Of a stretch of 64,000 bases of DNA, positions 48,496-58,139 are shown in pieces. The stretch's first letter is position 1. Each line of letters opens with the position of its first letter. Source of the DNA: Bacillota bacterium (GTDB lineage: Bacteria > Bacillota > Clostridia > Acetivibrionales > Acetivibrionaceae); NCBI GenBank assembly GCA_023421115.1, contig JAEZUI010000061.1, forward strand, positions 48,045 to 112,044. The letters run 5' to 3'. Below the pieces are notes generated by a model that made no database searches, had not been told where the DNA came from, and was given only the letters and a program-made list of their open reading frames with translations. The translations under genes were made by a program, and so were the position numbers.

Positions 48496-50979
48496 TTGTT
48501 AGCAATAAATAGAGGCACTTACGAAAAAAGAATAGAACTCGGGGGTTATGGCACCTATTCATATGTACTTATTTCAACAGACGGCACAAACTGGTCTAAA
48601 GAGGAAATCCAAGGAGCCTTTAACAAAGTTATTTGGGATGGAAAGAGGTACTTTGCAATAAGTGGAATTACCGGAATCTGGGGACCTGAACAAGAGGTAC
48701 AGGTGAGAACAAGTAATGACGGTATAGATTGGTCAAATATGATGTTAGAACATATCGGTATATTAAATGATGTCGTTTGGACTGGAGAATATTATATTGG
48801 AGTGGGCTACCAAAACAATATCTTGAAGTCAATAGATGGAGAAAAATGGACTGATTTAACCATAGACACCCTTTCAGAGTCGTTAGGTATTGTAAGTGAC
48901 GGATATTCTTTTGTAAGTTTAGGTAATGAAGGCAATATAATGGTTACGAAAGATATGAAATCTTGGACAAGTGCTAAAATCAGTGATACTTACCATTTAG
49001 ACAGTATATATTGGAGAGATGGTGTCTTCTATATCTGGGGTTCTGAAAAGGCTTATAGTTCTAATAAATGCCTTTTTGTATCAAAGGACCTGAAAAAATG
49101 GGATGAATTTAAAACTACGTCTGAATTTTTCACAATATTTAGTAATCGACATATCAATAGGGTTATATACAATGGAAACCGTTATGTATGCGGTTTTAAA
49201 TGGTCTGACGATGGAATAGAATGGGACAAAAGTGAGCAAGAATTTCAAAATGGCAATGAGGCATTTTATGATAGCATCTGGGATGGAAAGAATTATTATC
49301 AAGTTGGCTCAAGTATTATATCTTCAACTGACGGAATCAAATGGATTAGCCATCCAATAACTGAGGGCGAACTTCTAAAAGGCGTTGCATATAATGGAAA
49401 CAGATATCTAGCCGTCGGATGTTATGGAGACTTTGACAATCAAAAAGGGGTTGTATATTATTCAACAGACGGGAAAATATGGACTAGAAAGGTTCTTGAT
49501 TCCAGCGGTCTAAATACCGTTTTATGGACAGGAAAGTCTTTCATTGCAGCCGGGAATGACGGAACAATAATGGAGTCTAAGGATGGTATTAAATGGAGTA
49601 CTCACATCACCAATACAAAAGAAACCTTTAATTTAATGTCTGTGGGGAAAAATGGACTCGTGGCAATAAGCAACTCTGGAAACATATTCTATTTGAATCA
49701 AAAGATTGACTTTGATAAAATCTTAAGCTTATCTCCAAATGCCCCTAAAATTGATGCTGTGCCAGATGAAATACTTGACTGGAACATAATAGATTTAGAA
49801 ACTGAAAATGAGTTTCAAAAGGTAATATGGACAGGGAAAGAGTTAGCAGCAGTCGGCGAAAACGGAATGCTTGCTTTTTCAGAGGATGGCCAAACTTGGG
49901 ATAAACGGGCCATTGATGGAATGGGCAAAATAACCGGTATAGCTTATAATGATAAAAAATTCGTTGCCATAGGTAAAGCTTCAAACAGTAAGGAAGTACT
50001 TATTGTCTCATCTTCAGACAGTATAAACTGGATGCAACATGAGCTAAAAAATAAAAGCTATACTTCTGGAAATGTTATATGGAACGGCAAAATGTTTGTT
50101 GCACTTGGAGGAGAACCTGTTCAGATTTACTCTTCGGAGGATGGCGAAGTCTGGAATGAGTTTTCAACACAATGCCTTGCAGATTATCACAATAGTGTGG
50201 TTTGGGATGGCACAAAATTTATCACACTTGTCAGCGGTATGTCATACTTATCATATATATCGCAAGATGGTGTTAATTGGTCAGAAAACAATATCTGGCT
50301 ACCATACGGCTACATATCAAATATTCATTATCCTAGCAACACGTTAATTGCAACCGGTCAGGGAAGAGTTGCAGCCTCAAACGATGGAAGTACTTGGTCA
50401 ATAGGCACTTGTCCTACAGCTTCTCAAATTAAAGACCTAATCTATGACGGCAAAAGGTATTTGGCATTTACTGTCGAAGACAGAATACTACAATCAGAAA
50501 ACATAAAGGATTGGGAATTCAAATATTCAAAAGCACCCTTTAACTTCAACTCAGTTTGCTGGAACGGAAATGCTTATATGGGAGTCGGAAAGGGAAAGAT
50601 TGCAATTGCATATCCTAAGGCCTTTCCAAAAGTACTTATTGGCAACGCCCCTTTAATGTTTGATGTTGCACCTGTAAATGTAAATGTAAATAGCAGAGTA
50701 CTTGTGCCTATGAGAACAGTTTTTGAACAGCTTGGAGCAAATATTGAATGGGATGATTCAAAAAAACAGGTTACGGCTACTAAAGGTAACAAGACCATCA
50801 AACTTAGAATTGATGACCCTATTGCAAACATAAATGATGCGGAATATACTCTCGATTCTCCCGCAATAATAGTAAACGGAAGAACTATGATTCCAATAAG
50901 ATTTATATGTTCAAGCTTTGATGCTGATGTTGAGTGGGTCGATAGAGATAAAACAGTCAAAATTAATATTCAAAAATAA
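48496..50979 (+). CDS. Repeat protein of sialidase-like blades with copper-amine-oxidase-N domain; 5' end missing
   Basis: 827 residues from the first TTG, but the same frame is open from 48319 and already codes repeat sequence (IIGGFNGLYVSKDLINWTHI). At least 15 repeats of about 45 residues carry S-x-D-G-x-x-W (STDGTNWSK, SNDGIDWSN, STDGIKWIS, SEDGQTWDK, SQDGVNWSE), with WDGKRYFAI-like strands, and probably fold as beta-propellers. The last 120 residues are a Cu_amine_oxidN1 domain (RVLVPMRTVFEQLGANIEWD, GRTMIPIRFICSSFDADVEW). No signal peptide or ribosome site exists, so the gene is truncated. Confidence 0.75.
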   Translation: MLAINRGTYEKRIELGGYGTYSYVLISTDGTNWSKEEIQGAFNKVIWDGKRYFAISGITGIWGPEQEVQVRTSNDGIDWSNMMLEHIGILNDVVWTGEYYIGVGYQNNILKSIDGEKWTDLTIDTLSESLGIVSDGYSFVSLGNEGNIMVTKDMKSWTSAKISDTYHLDSIYWRDGVFYIWGSEKAYSSNKCLFVSKDLKKWDEFKTTSEFFTIFSNRHINRVIYNGNRYVCGFKWSDDGIEWDKSEQEFQNGNEAFYDSIWDGKNYYQVGSSIISSTDGIKWISHPITEGELLKGVAYNGNRYLAVGCYGDFDNQKGVVYYSTDGKIWTRKVLDSSGLNTVLWTGKSFIAAGNDGTIMESKDGIKWSTHITNTKETFNLMSVGKNGLVAISNSGNIFYLNQKIDFDKILSLSPNAPKIDAVPDEILDWNIIDLETENEFQKVIWTGKELAAVGENGMLAFSEDGQTWDKRAIDGMGKITGIAYNDKKFVAIGKASNSKEVLIVSSSDSINWMQHELKNKSYTSGNVIWNGKMFVALGGEPVQIYSSEDGEVWNEFSTQCLADYHNSVVWDGTKFITLVSGMSYLSYISQDGVNWSENNIWLPYGYISNIHYPSNTLIATGQGRVAASNDGSTWSIGTCPTASQIKDLIYDGKRYLAFTVEDRILQSENIKDWEFKYSKAPFNFNSVCWNGNAYMGVGKGKIAIAYPKAFPKVLIGNAPLMFDVAPVNVNVNSRVLVPMRTVFEQLGANIEWDDSKKQVTATKGNKTIKLRIDDPIANINDAEYTLDSPAIIVNGRTMIPIRFICSSFDADVEWVDRDKTVKINIQK

Positions 50980-51070
50980 TTGACTGAAATGATAAGACAT
51001 TGTCTAGAAAATTTTATAATTGAGCTCTGCTAAAATTTAACTTTGCCTCTTTCAATCAATGTATAATAAT

Positions 51071-51100
51071 AAAAACTCCGGTAGCATTCGCCGGAGTTTC
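51071..51100. terminator. Bidirectional intrinsic terminator
   Basis: AAACTCCGG (51073-51081) and CCGGAGTTT (51091-51099) form a perfect stem with A/T flanks. It lies between the convergent repeat-protein and zinc-transporter genes and would serve both. Confidence 0.8.
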
Positions 51101-51112
51101 ATTGATGTTTTT

Positions 51113-51940
51113 TCAACTTATAGGATTCTGAATAAATAACAACAAACTAACTGCCATAACCATCATTCCAGCTACCATACCATATATAGAAAGGTGTGGT
51201 TCACCATATTCCCTAGCTGTAGGCAAAAGTTCATCTACTGAGATAAACACCATAATTCCTGCCACTAGAGCAAATAAGACACCAAAAACAACCTCGTTAA
51301 AGAACCTATACAAAATCAAGTATCCAATAACAGCACCTACTGGCTCCGATAAACCTGACAAAAACGAAAGCTTGAATGCTTTTTTCTTATCTCCTGTAGC
51401 ATAGTAAATAGGCATAGAAACCGCTATACCTTCCGGAATATTATGGATGGCTATCGCAGTTGCAATAGCTATTCCAAGTGAAGGATCTTTAATTGCCGAT
51501 GTAAAGGTTGCCAAACCCTCTGGGAAGTTATGGATAGCTATTGCTAATGCAGTAAGAGTACCCATCCTCATAAGCTTTTTTTTGTTATCTTCCTCACTTT
51601 TATTATAAATATCTTCAACTTTCCTCATCTCATGAGGATTTTCACTTGAGGGAACAAATTTATCAATAGCTCCTATCAGGAGCATACCCCCAAAAAATGC
51701 TCCCACAGTAGCCCATGAACCTCCTGCTTCGCCCAAAACCTCAATAAGGGATTCCTTAGCTTTCACAAATATATCAATCAAAGATACATAGATCATTACA
51801 CCTGCGGAAAAACCCAGTGCAACGGATAAGAATTTAGTATTAGTCTTTTTTGTAAAGAACGCAAGAGCACTACCTATTCCTGTTGACAATCCTGCAAATA
51901 GTGTAAGTCCAAAGGCAAACAAAACACTTTGCAAATCCAT
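51113..51940 (-). CDS. ZIP-family metal transporter (ZupT-like)
   Basis: 275 residues with eight membrane helices. Both metal-binding motifs are intact: HNFPEGLATF in helix 4 and HNIPEGIAVS in helix 5. A cytoplasmic loop (residues about 95-125, SSENPHEMRKVEDIYNKSEEDNKKKLM) separates helices 3 and 4. The family imports zinc, iron or other divalent metals. The ATG follows AAGGGGG. It is a single gene. Confidence 0.9.
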   Translation of the reverse strand: MDLQSVLFAFGLTLFAGLSTGIGSALAFFTKKTNTKFLSVALGFSAGVMIYVSLIDIFVKAKESLIEVLGEAGGSWATVGAFFGGMLLIGAIDKFVPSSENPHEMRKVEDIYNKSEEDNKKKLMRMGTLTALAIAIHNFPEGLATFTSAIKDPSLGIAIATAIAIHNIPEGIAVSMPIYYATGDKKKAFKLSFLSGLSEPVGAVIGYLILYRFFNEVVFGVLFALVAGIMVFISVDELLPTAREYGEPHLSIYGMVAGMMVMAVSLLLFIQNPIS

Positions 51941-52356
51941 AAATTGTTACCCCCTTCATAATTCTACATAATTAATACCCGAATAACTGCCTATATAATC
52001 AAATAAGATTTGAACTTTTTCTATTAATTATTCATACATTAGTCTTAGGAAAAACTTTCTTTCCTCTTAAAATGAGGTATGCTTTCACTGCAAAAGATGA
52101 AAACAAATACATAAATTCCACTTATGATAATCGGAAGAAATATATCTTCTAAAAAGCATTCTATAACACTTATAATATATGATTTTTAAGATAAAAGTTT
52201 GCAAAAAACAAACCTTTTAAAAGTAGTATATAAAAAAGTCACCTATATAAACAATCAATATATTTGTGGCAAAATAATTATTTTACTTTAGGGTCAAATA
52301 ATTGGAATCATGGATGAAAGCAAATCAAACAAGTTATAGTGAGGAGGATTTCATAT
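51941..52356. other. Gene-free interval before feoB with an AT palindrome
   Basis: About 400 AT-rich bases between divergent genes. The perfect palindrome AAAATAATTATTTT at 52271-52284 could be a metal-regulator (Fur/DtxR-like) site for the downstream feoB, but it is AT-only and may be chance. Nothing else was recognised. Confidence 0.35.
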
Positions 52357-53682
52357 ATGGGACTTACCAACCAGTCTACCGGCACAAGCGTTCTAGGCAG
52401 TGAACTCTGGATTGAGTGTACAACAACTGATGATAAAGTTGTTGCACTTGCAGGAAACCCAAATGTAGGAAAAAGCACTGTATTTAACAGCTTGACCGGC
52501 CTAAACCAACATACAGGAAACTGGCCAGGAAAAACAGTAACCAATGCTCAGGGAAAATATCGTCACAAAGATAAAAATTTTATTATAGTAGACCTACCCG
52601 GCACTTATTCACTTATGGCTAATTCAGCTGAAGAAGAAGTTGCAAGGAATTTTGTATGCTTTGGCAAACCTCATGCTACCATTGTTGTAGCCGATGCAAC
52701 TTGCCTTGAAAGAAACCTAAACCTTGTTCTTCAAACCTTAGAAATCACTGATAAGGTTGTTGTATGTGTCAACCTTATTGATGAAGCAAAAAGAAAGAAG
52801 ATAACCATAGACTATACTGAATTATCAAACCGTTTGGGAGTACCCGTAATCCCCACTAGTGCCCGAAGCTATAAAGGTCTGAAAGAATTGATGGATACCG
52901 TTTATGATGTTGCTAACAAACAAATTGCAACAAAAGCTATCGATATTACATATGACGATGCAATTGAACAAGCAATAAAAATCCTTCAGCCAAAAATTTG
53001 GGAATTGGTAGATGGAAAAATCAATAACCGTTGGGTAGCACTCAGACTCTTAGATGGTGATACTACTCTTTTAAAATCCTTAGACAAATACCTGGGATTT
53101 AATCTCATGGAAAATGTCGAACTGCTTGAACTTCTTGATAAAGCAATAAAATTCCTTGCCGACAATGGCACCCATCCCGAACAGCTTCGTGATAAAATTG
53201 TATCAAGACTTGTAAGCATAGCAGAAGATATCAGCAATCATATCGTAACCTTTGAAAACAAGCAGTATAATGGTATGGACAGAAAAATTGACAGCATACT
53301 TACTTCTAGATTTTTTGGTATACCTATTATGTTGGCTCTTTTAGCAGCTATTTTCTGGCTTACTATTGAGGGTGCAAATGTACCTTCAGCTCTAATCGCA
53401 GATTTCCTTTTTGGAATTGAAGCCAGACTCACAAATCTATTTGTATCAGCAGGTTGGCCTCAATGGCTCCATGGCATGTTAATACTTGGTATATACCGTA
53501 CCCTAGCTTGGGTTGTTTCGGTCATGCTACCACCAATGGCTATATTCTTTCCTTTGTTCACATTGCTTGAAGACTTGGGTTATTTACCTAGAGTTGCCTT
53601 TAACCTTGATAATTTCTTTAAGAAAGCATGTGCACATGGAAAACAGGCTTTGACCATGTGCATGGTCAGACAGAAAATGTGA
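52357..53682 (+). pseudogene. feoB: FeoB ferrous-iron transporter, C-terminally truncated
   Basis: 441 residues from the ATG behind GAGGAGG. The G domain is complete (GNPNVGKST, DLPGTYSL, NLID), followed by the GDI/spacer region and the first transmembrane part (FFGIPIMLALLAAIFWLTI, HGMLILGIYRTLAWVVSVMLPPM, FTLLEDLGYLPRVAF). At KQALTMCM the frame changes to VRQKM and stops, just where the conserved GFGCN of the first Gate domain should follow. Full FeoB has 600-700 residues. No feoA or feoC is adjacent. It is unlikely to transport iron. Confidence 0.85.
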
Positions 53683-53986
53683 CGTTTAAATTTTACTTAA
53701 AGCCATATATTTAATAAAAAAAGCATGCAATAAAAACGAGTGACTTTACATCTAAAAATTAATGCTAATAGTTTTACAAAAAATATCCGATTATATTTAT
53801 TGAGTATTCTTTATATAAGGTTACTATTTGTTACACTAACTGCTTTGTTTGATAAAGAATAATATAAATGATAATAACGAACATTATCACTTTTAAACAT
53901 GATAGCACTAATTACTCCCTTGTATTAACAAATTTATTAATTTAATCCTAGAAATAATTAATAATAAGCTAAAAGGAGGATTTTTT
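53683..53986. other. Gene-free interval
   Basis: About 304 bases after the truncated feoB. No sequence resembling the missing part of feoB is found here, so the 3' half was deleted, not merely frameshifted. AT-rich upstream sequence for the hemerythrin gene fills the rest; no clear promoter was picked out. Confidence 0.45.
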
Positions 53987-54388
53987 ATGTCAGTAGTATG
54001 GACTCCTAACTTGTCGATCGGTGTTAAATTGATTGACGATCAACACAAAGTATGGTTTGAAAAGGCTAATGGCCTGTTTGAAGCAGGAAAAGAACGGAGG
54101 GCAAAGGATTACATCAATACCATGCTTAATTTCTTAGATGAGTATACAAAGCAGCATTTTAAAGATGAAGAAGCCTATATGGAAAAAATCCGTTACCCTG
54201 AGATTGATGCTCAGAAGAGAGCACATGCAAACTTTGTCAAAGAACTTGCTAAATTAAAGAGCGATTATAACGAGTCCGGTGGTAATATTCTAGTTATACT
54301 TAACGCCAATAAAATGGTTATAGACTGGCTTACCAATCACATAAAAACCATGGACAAAAAAATAGGCGATTATTCACAAACTCTTTAG
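53987..54388 (+). CDS. Bacteriohemerythrin
   Basis: 133 residues of the four-helix di-iron oxygen carrier. Ligands are His20 (DDQHK), His57 and Glu61 (QHFKDEEAYM), His80 (KRAHANF), His118 and Asp123 (NHIKTMDK). The position of the canonical first His of the HxxxH pair is Gln76, so one iron ligand appears changed. AAAAGGAGG precedes the ATG. In anaerobes these proteins bind oxygen or deliver iron. It stands alone. Confidence 0.9.
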   Translation: MSVVWTPNLSIGVKLIDDQHKVWFEKANGLFEAGKERRAKDYINTMLNFLDEYTKQHFKDEEAYMEKIRYPEIDAQKRAHANFVKELAKLKSDYNESGGNILVILNANKMVIDWLTNHIKTMDKKIGDYSQTL

Positions 54389-54530
54389 TTAATAATTATG
54401 GAATAAAATGGGGTTAACGCCCCTTTTTAAAATGTTGGTTGATAAGATAGAAAAATGAATACAAGAAAGAATAAATTTCCCATTATCATTTGATCTCTAT
54501 CAGTCTAACTTTTGATCTATGGCAATAATA

Positions 54531-54947
54531 TCAACTATTTTTACCTCTTAAGAGCTCAATTATCGGTTGATAATTATAGTGTTCAGCAACTCCTAATGCA
54601 GTCAATCCGTTATTGTCAGGAAGATTTGGGTCAGCACCCTTTGATAAAATAAAATTAATAGTTTCTATCGAGTCATTTTCAATTTCTTCTCCTGATTGAA
54701 TCATTCCATCTATACACCCATCAACTATCAAAAAGAGAGCTGTTTGCCCAAATTGATCCTGTAAATTAATGTTAGCACCATGTTCTAATAGCAAATTAAT
54801 TATTTCTCGTTGGTTGTCACTAACTGCGTAAAAAAGTATAGGTACTTCATTATTAAAAACATAATTTGGATCACCACCATTTATCAAGTAATCTCTCATG
54901 TATTCAATATTACCTTCAGAACAAGCTGTAAATAATTCGTTATCCAT
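54531..54947 (-). CDS. Ankyrin-repeat protein
   Basis: 138 residues with about three to four ankyrin repeats: NELFTACSEGNIEYMRDYLINGGDPNYV, EVPILFYAVSDNQREIINLLLEHGANINLQ, DQFGQTALFLIVDG...INFILSKGADPNLP and DNNGLTALGVAEHYNYQPIIELL. No other domain is seen. It would mediate protein binding in the cytoplasm. It follows the VWA gene by about 70 bases on the same strand and may belong to that unit. Confidence 0.85.
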   Translation of the reverse strand: MDNELFTACSEGNIEYMRDYLINGGDPNYVFNNEVPILFYAVSDNQREIINLLLEHGANINLQDQFGQTALFLIVDGCIDGMIQSGEEIENDSIETINFILSKGADPNLPDNNGLTALGVAEHYNYQPIIELLRGKNS

Positions 54948-55019
54948 AAAAACTCTATTCCGCTACTAACTATGTAGCATATTTAAATTTATTTAAACGT
55001 ATTGTGGTTATTACTACAT

Positions 55020-55676
55020 TTATTTTCTCCTACCTTTACGCTTTTTGAAGTCCTCTTCAATTCGTTCTTTCCAGTCTTGTGATATAGCGTGGTTTGCCCG
55101 CATACAACTTACTGTTTCGCTAATCACTTCATAATTAAGCAGTGTACCCTCACTATCAGCATTATAATTTGTTGCTCTATCTTTACTTATGCCAAAACGC
55201 TTTGCTGTAGCAACGGCATCAATGTTTGCACCTAGAAATATAAACTCCCAGCCATATTTGTTCTTTTGGTGTTCAATCATCTGACTTAGCTTTTTATAGC
55301 TAAACTCCCGGCTTGCATTCTCCATACCATCAGTGGTTATTACAAACATAACATGTTCTGCACGCTCAGCTTCAAGTGTGTGCTTTTGCACATTTATTAT
55401 TTTATTGATGGTTTTTCCCACCGCATCTAAAAGAGCAGTACTACCTCTCACAAAATACTCTTTGTCTGTTATAAGTTCAATTCCACGAAGGTTAATACGG
55501 TCGTGCAGCAATTCATATCTGTCATCAAATAGTACAGTAGTTATCAAGGCTTCTCCAGACTCTTTTTTCTGTTTTTGCAACAATGCATTATAGCCTCCGA
55601 TAGTATCGCTCTCAAGACCACTCATTGAGCCACTTCTATCAAGAATAAATACCAATTCAGTCAAACCTTTTTTCAT
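55020..55676 (-). CDS. VWA-domain protein (TerY-like)
   Basis: 218 residues from the ATG behind GGAGG. The metal-ion-dependent adhesion motif is intact: FILDRSGSMSG near the N-terminus, with the Thr of RGSTALLDAVG and the Asp of ITTDGMENAS. The rest is the Rossmann-like VWA fold without signal peptide or membrane helix, so it is cytoplasmic. Intracellular VWA proteins of this type occur in stress and tellurite-type operons. It lies about 100 bases downstream of the macro-domain gene. Confidence 0.85.
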   Translation of the reverse strand: MKKGLTELVFILDRSGSMSGLESDTIGGYNALLQKQKKESGEALITTVLFDDRYELLHDRINLRGIELITDKEYFVRGSTALLDAVGKTINKIINVQKHTLEAERAEHVMFVITTDGMENASREFSYKKLSQMIEHQKNKYGWEFIFLGANIDAVATAKRFGISKDRATNYNADSEGTLLNYEVISETVSCMRANHAISQDWKERIEEDFKKRKGRRK

Positions 55677-55776
55677 ATTGTTATCCTCCAATCATTTATT
55701 GTAATTTTAGGATAACATTATGCATGTGCTAATCGGTCGCATAAAAAGCGACAAATCTATTATCAATAAAAATTGC

Positions 55777-56790
55777 CTACACTCCCAACAAGCTTTGATC
55801 AAAAGCAAACAAGGCTTCGTTAATTTCAAAAATATTATAGTTGCCCTCTTCAATAAAATACTCGATAATAATATCAAATTTGCTGCTGTGAGAAAGAGCA
55901 AAACCGGCCTTAAGCAGTAAGTCTTTAGTTTCATCAAGATTTAATTCCAATGCTATGGCAAAAGCTATTACGGTGGGCTTGCTCGGCTTATAGTTTACAT
56001 CGTTTCGTATTTTTGAAAACAGCTTTCTGTCTATATTTGCTTTTTTATAGGTCTGTGCGTCTGTCATGCCTTTTTCGTCAATCAGCCTCAATAACATTTG
56101 TGAGAAAGTCTCATCCATCTGCTTTACTATATCATCGAGGCTTCGTCTACGTTTTTTTGCAGGAACAGACGCTTCATTTGAGAAAACTTTATCAGATTCA
56201 TATAATATCTCTTCTGTTTGGTATAGTTCCTCTAGCTGATTTTTACGACTAACAGGATGTTCCTCTATATATCTATCATCAATATATTGGGTAATGGATG
56301 AAAACAGTTTTTCAGACAACACAAAAGATGCCTTATCATACACTACCAAAAAAACTGTCATTTCATTAACTAACAAAAAATCTCCTATAACCGATATCGC
56401 AGTTTTTAATGCTTTATCTTTGGGATATCCAAATGCACCGGAAGATATAAGGGGAAAGGCAATACTCTCTAGTCTATTGTCTTTTGCTAGTGTAAGCGAG
56501 TTCTTATAACAAGCTTCTAGCTGCTGTTCCTCATTGCTTTTACCGCCGTTCCAAACAGGACCGACAGTGTGAATAACATACTTTGCAGGAAGCCTATACC
56601 CTTTCGTTATTTTTGCCTGACCAGTTTCACATCCGCCAAGTTTACGGCACTCTTCAAGCAACTCTGGTCCTGCAGCACGATGGATTGCTCCGTCAACTCC
56701 TCCCCCACCAAGCAAAGATGAGTTTGCAGCATTTACTATTGCATCAACATCAACTTTCGTTATATCATTACGGATTATTACAAGCGGCAT
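55777..56790 (-). CDS. Macro-domain protein with C-terminal HTH-like domain
   Basis: 337 residues from the ATG behind GGGGGCTGGAG. Residues 1-170 are a macro domain of the YmdB type: NAANSSLLGGGGVDGAIHRAAG, TKGYRLPAKYVIHTVGP, SISSGAFGYP-like FPLISSGAFGYPKDKAL. It would bind or hydrolyse ADP-ribose or acetyl-ADP-ribose. Residues about 235-330 (SQMLLRLIDEKGMTDAQTYKKANIDRKLFSKIR...KPTVIAFAIALELNLDETKDLLLKAGF) look like a XRE-type helix-turn-helix. It is upstream of the VWA and ankyrin genes. Confidence 0.85.
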   Translation of the reverse strand: MPLVIIRNDITKVDVDAIVNAANSSLLGGGGVDGAIHRAAGPELLEECRKLGGCETGQAKITKGYRLPAKYVIHTVGPVWNGGKSNEEQQLEACYKNSLTLAKDNRLESIAFPLISSGAFGYPKDKALKTAISVIGDFLLVNEMTVFLVVYDKASFVLSEKLFSSITQYIDDRYIEEHPVSRKNQLEELYQTEEILYESDKVFSNEASVPAKKRRRSLDDIVKQMDETFSQMLLRLIDEKGMTDAQTYKKANIDRKLFSKIRNDVNYKPSKPTVIAFAIALELNLDETKDLLLKAGFALSHSSKFDIIIEYFIEEGNYNIFEINEALFAFDQSLLGV

Positions 56791-57297
56791 AACTCCAGCC
56801 CCCTTAATTCTCAATGACTTTGCCATATTGAACATAATTTTCATATTTTACATTAAAAATTTACCTTCAAACCTGCTCCATTTCCATAATATATAAATTT
56901 TACATCAACCCATTATATTATGCAATTCTATTCAAAAATGATGTCCTCACTTTTTAGGATGAGCTAAATATATAGAACTTTTTTAAATACAAATAAACAA
57001 TATTAAGTAAATCATCATACAAAAGCAATATCTAATGCTTTGAAAATAACACAATAAAAAAGATTATAGCTTGTATGCTAATATTTTTCTACTTCGGTCA
57101 AACCTTTTATTAATAAGTTGTTATTTTGTTTATGTTGACATAAAAATCACCTTCTTAGCATTCGTTAATTCCAGTGACCTACTAAGAAGGAGATTAGTCA
57201 TACACGAAATATGTATATCCTCGCAAGACGTGATAAAAATGCTATCACTCGGAACTTCTATACGAGTATTATTCTTTTGCTGTTTTTAGTGTTTCTT
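56791..57297. other. Gene-free interval with one hairpin
   Basis: About 507 bases. The inverted repeat CCTTCTTAG (57150-57158) / CTAAGAAGG (57182-57190) with a 23-base loop is the only structure noticed. Plus-strand frames here are short and not protein-like. It should hold the promoter of the macro-domain gene. Confidence 0.4.
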
Positions 57298-58032
57298 TTA
57301 TTTCCTATAGTATAACACTCCAAAAACCAATGAAATAAATAGGAATATACTTGACAAACCCCATGGAACAAACTGTAAATAGTTTCTTTCAGCCTCACTT
57401 CCCTCTGCATGAGTATCTATAATATCATTAATATCACTTGCATGGCTCTCTTCAGCATGCTCACCTTCGTGCTCGCCCTCAGCAAGGTGAAAAAATCCTA
57501 CATATGCTTCAACATACTCTCTTCCAGCATCGACATTGTTAACCTCAAAGTTTTTCAACTTCATTACCTTATCAAACCTCTCCCTCAACTCATGCTTCTT
57601 GTCATCAGATACCATACTTTCCAAGGCTGATAGGTCTCCAGTTTCAATACTTTTATCTGCAGCAAGCACCTTTTCATCAACATGAGTTCCAGAAGGCTTC
57701 ACACCGGTAAAAGGAGCTCCTTCACCTTCTCTATGAATTCTCACCAGGTTCTCAAATAAATACCGTTCCGAAAGTTCTTTGGCCTCAGAATTCAATTTTC
57801 CTACCCTCATAGTAAGATCAAAAATATCAGTCATTTCTTTTTCACTTTCTTGTTTAACCCATTTTAATATGTAGTTTAAATTGTTTGTTTCAATTGCTCT
57901 TTTCGCATCAGCGATAACCGGTCCATCCACCGTATCACAGTGTGCTCCAACACTTACCTGAATTGACAATACCACCATAAAAACAACCATCATAAGTCCC
58001 ACAATTTTTGATTTTTTTCTTAATTTGACCAT
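57298..58032 (-). CDS. DUF6448-like exported protein with His-rich tail
   Basis: 244 residues from the ATG 8 bases after GGAGG. Signal peptide (IVGLMMVVFMVVLSIQVSVG), then AHCDTVDGPVIADAKRAIETNNLNYILKWV, the hallmark start of DUF6448, a helical domain, a His/Glu-rich stretch (HLAEGEHEGEHAEESHASD) and a C-terminal membrane helix. The His and Glu residues suggest metal binding outside the cell. It lies just downstream of the two-component genes on the same strand. Confidence 0.75.
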   Translation of the reverse strand: MVKLRKKSKIVGLMMVVFMVVLSIQVSVGAHCDTVDGPVIADAKRAIETNNLNYILKWVKQESEKEMTDIFDLTMRVGKLNSEAKELSERYLFENLVRIHREGEGAPFTGVKPSGTHVDEKVLAADKSIETGDLSALESMVSDDKKHELRERFDKVMKLKNFEVNNVDAGREYVEAYVGFFHLAEGEHEGEHAEESHASDINDIIDTHAEGSEAERNYLQFVPWGLSSIFLFISLVFGVLYYRK

Positions 58033-58139
58033 ATAAGTCATCCTCCTTATAAAAATTGAATTACTCATAGTTTACTTGTTTGAGTAATCTTATTTTATAA
58101 GGCGAATTTGTACTCCATAGGGACTATTTGTGAACTTTT

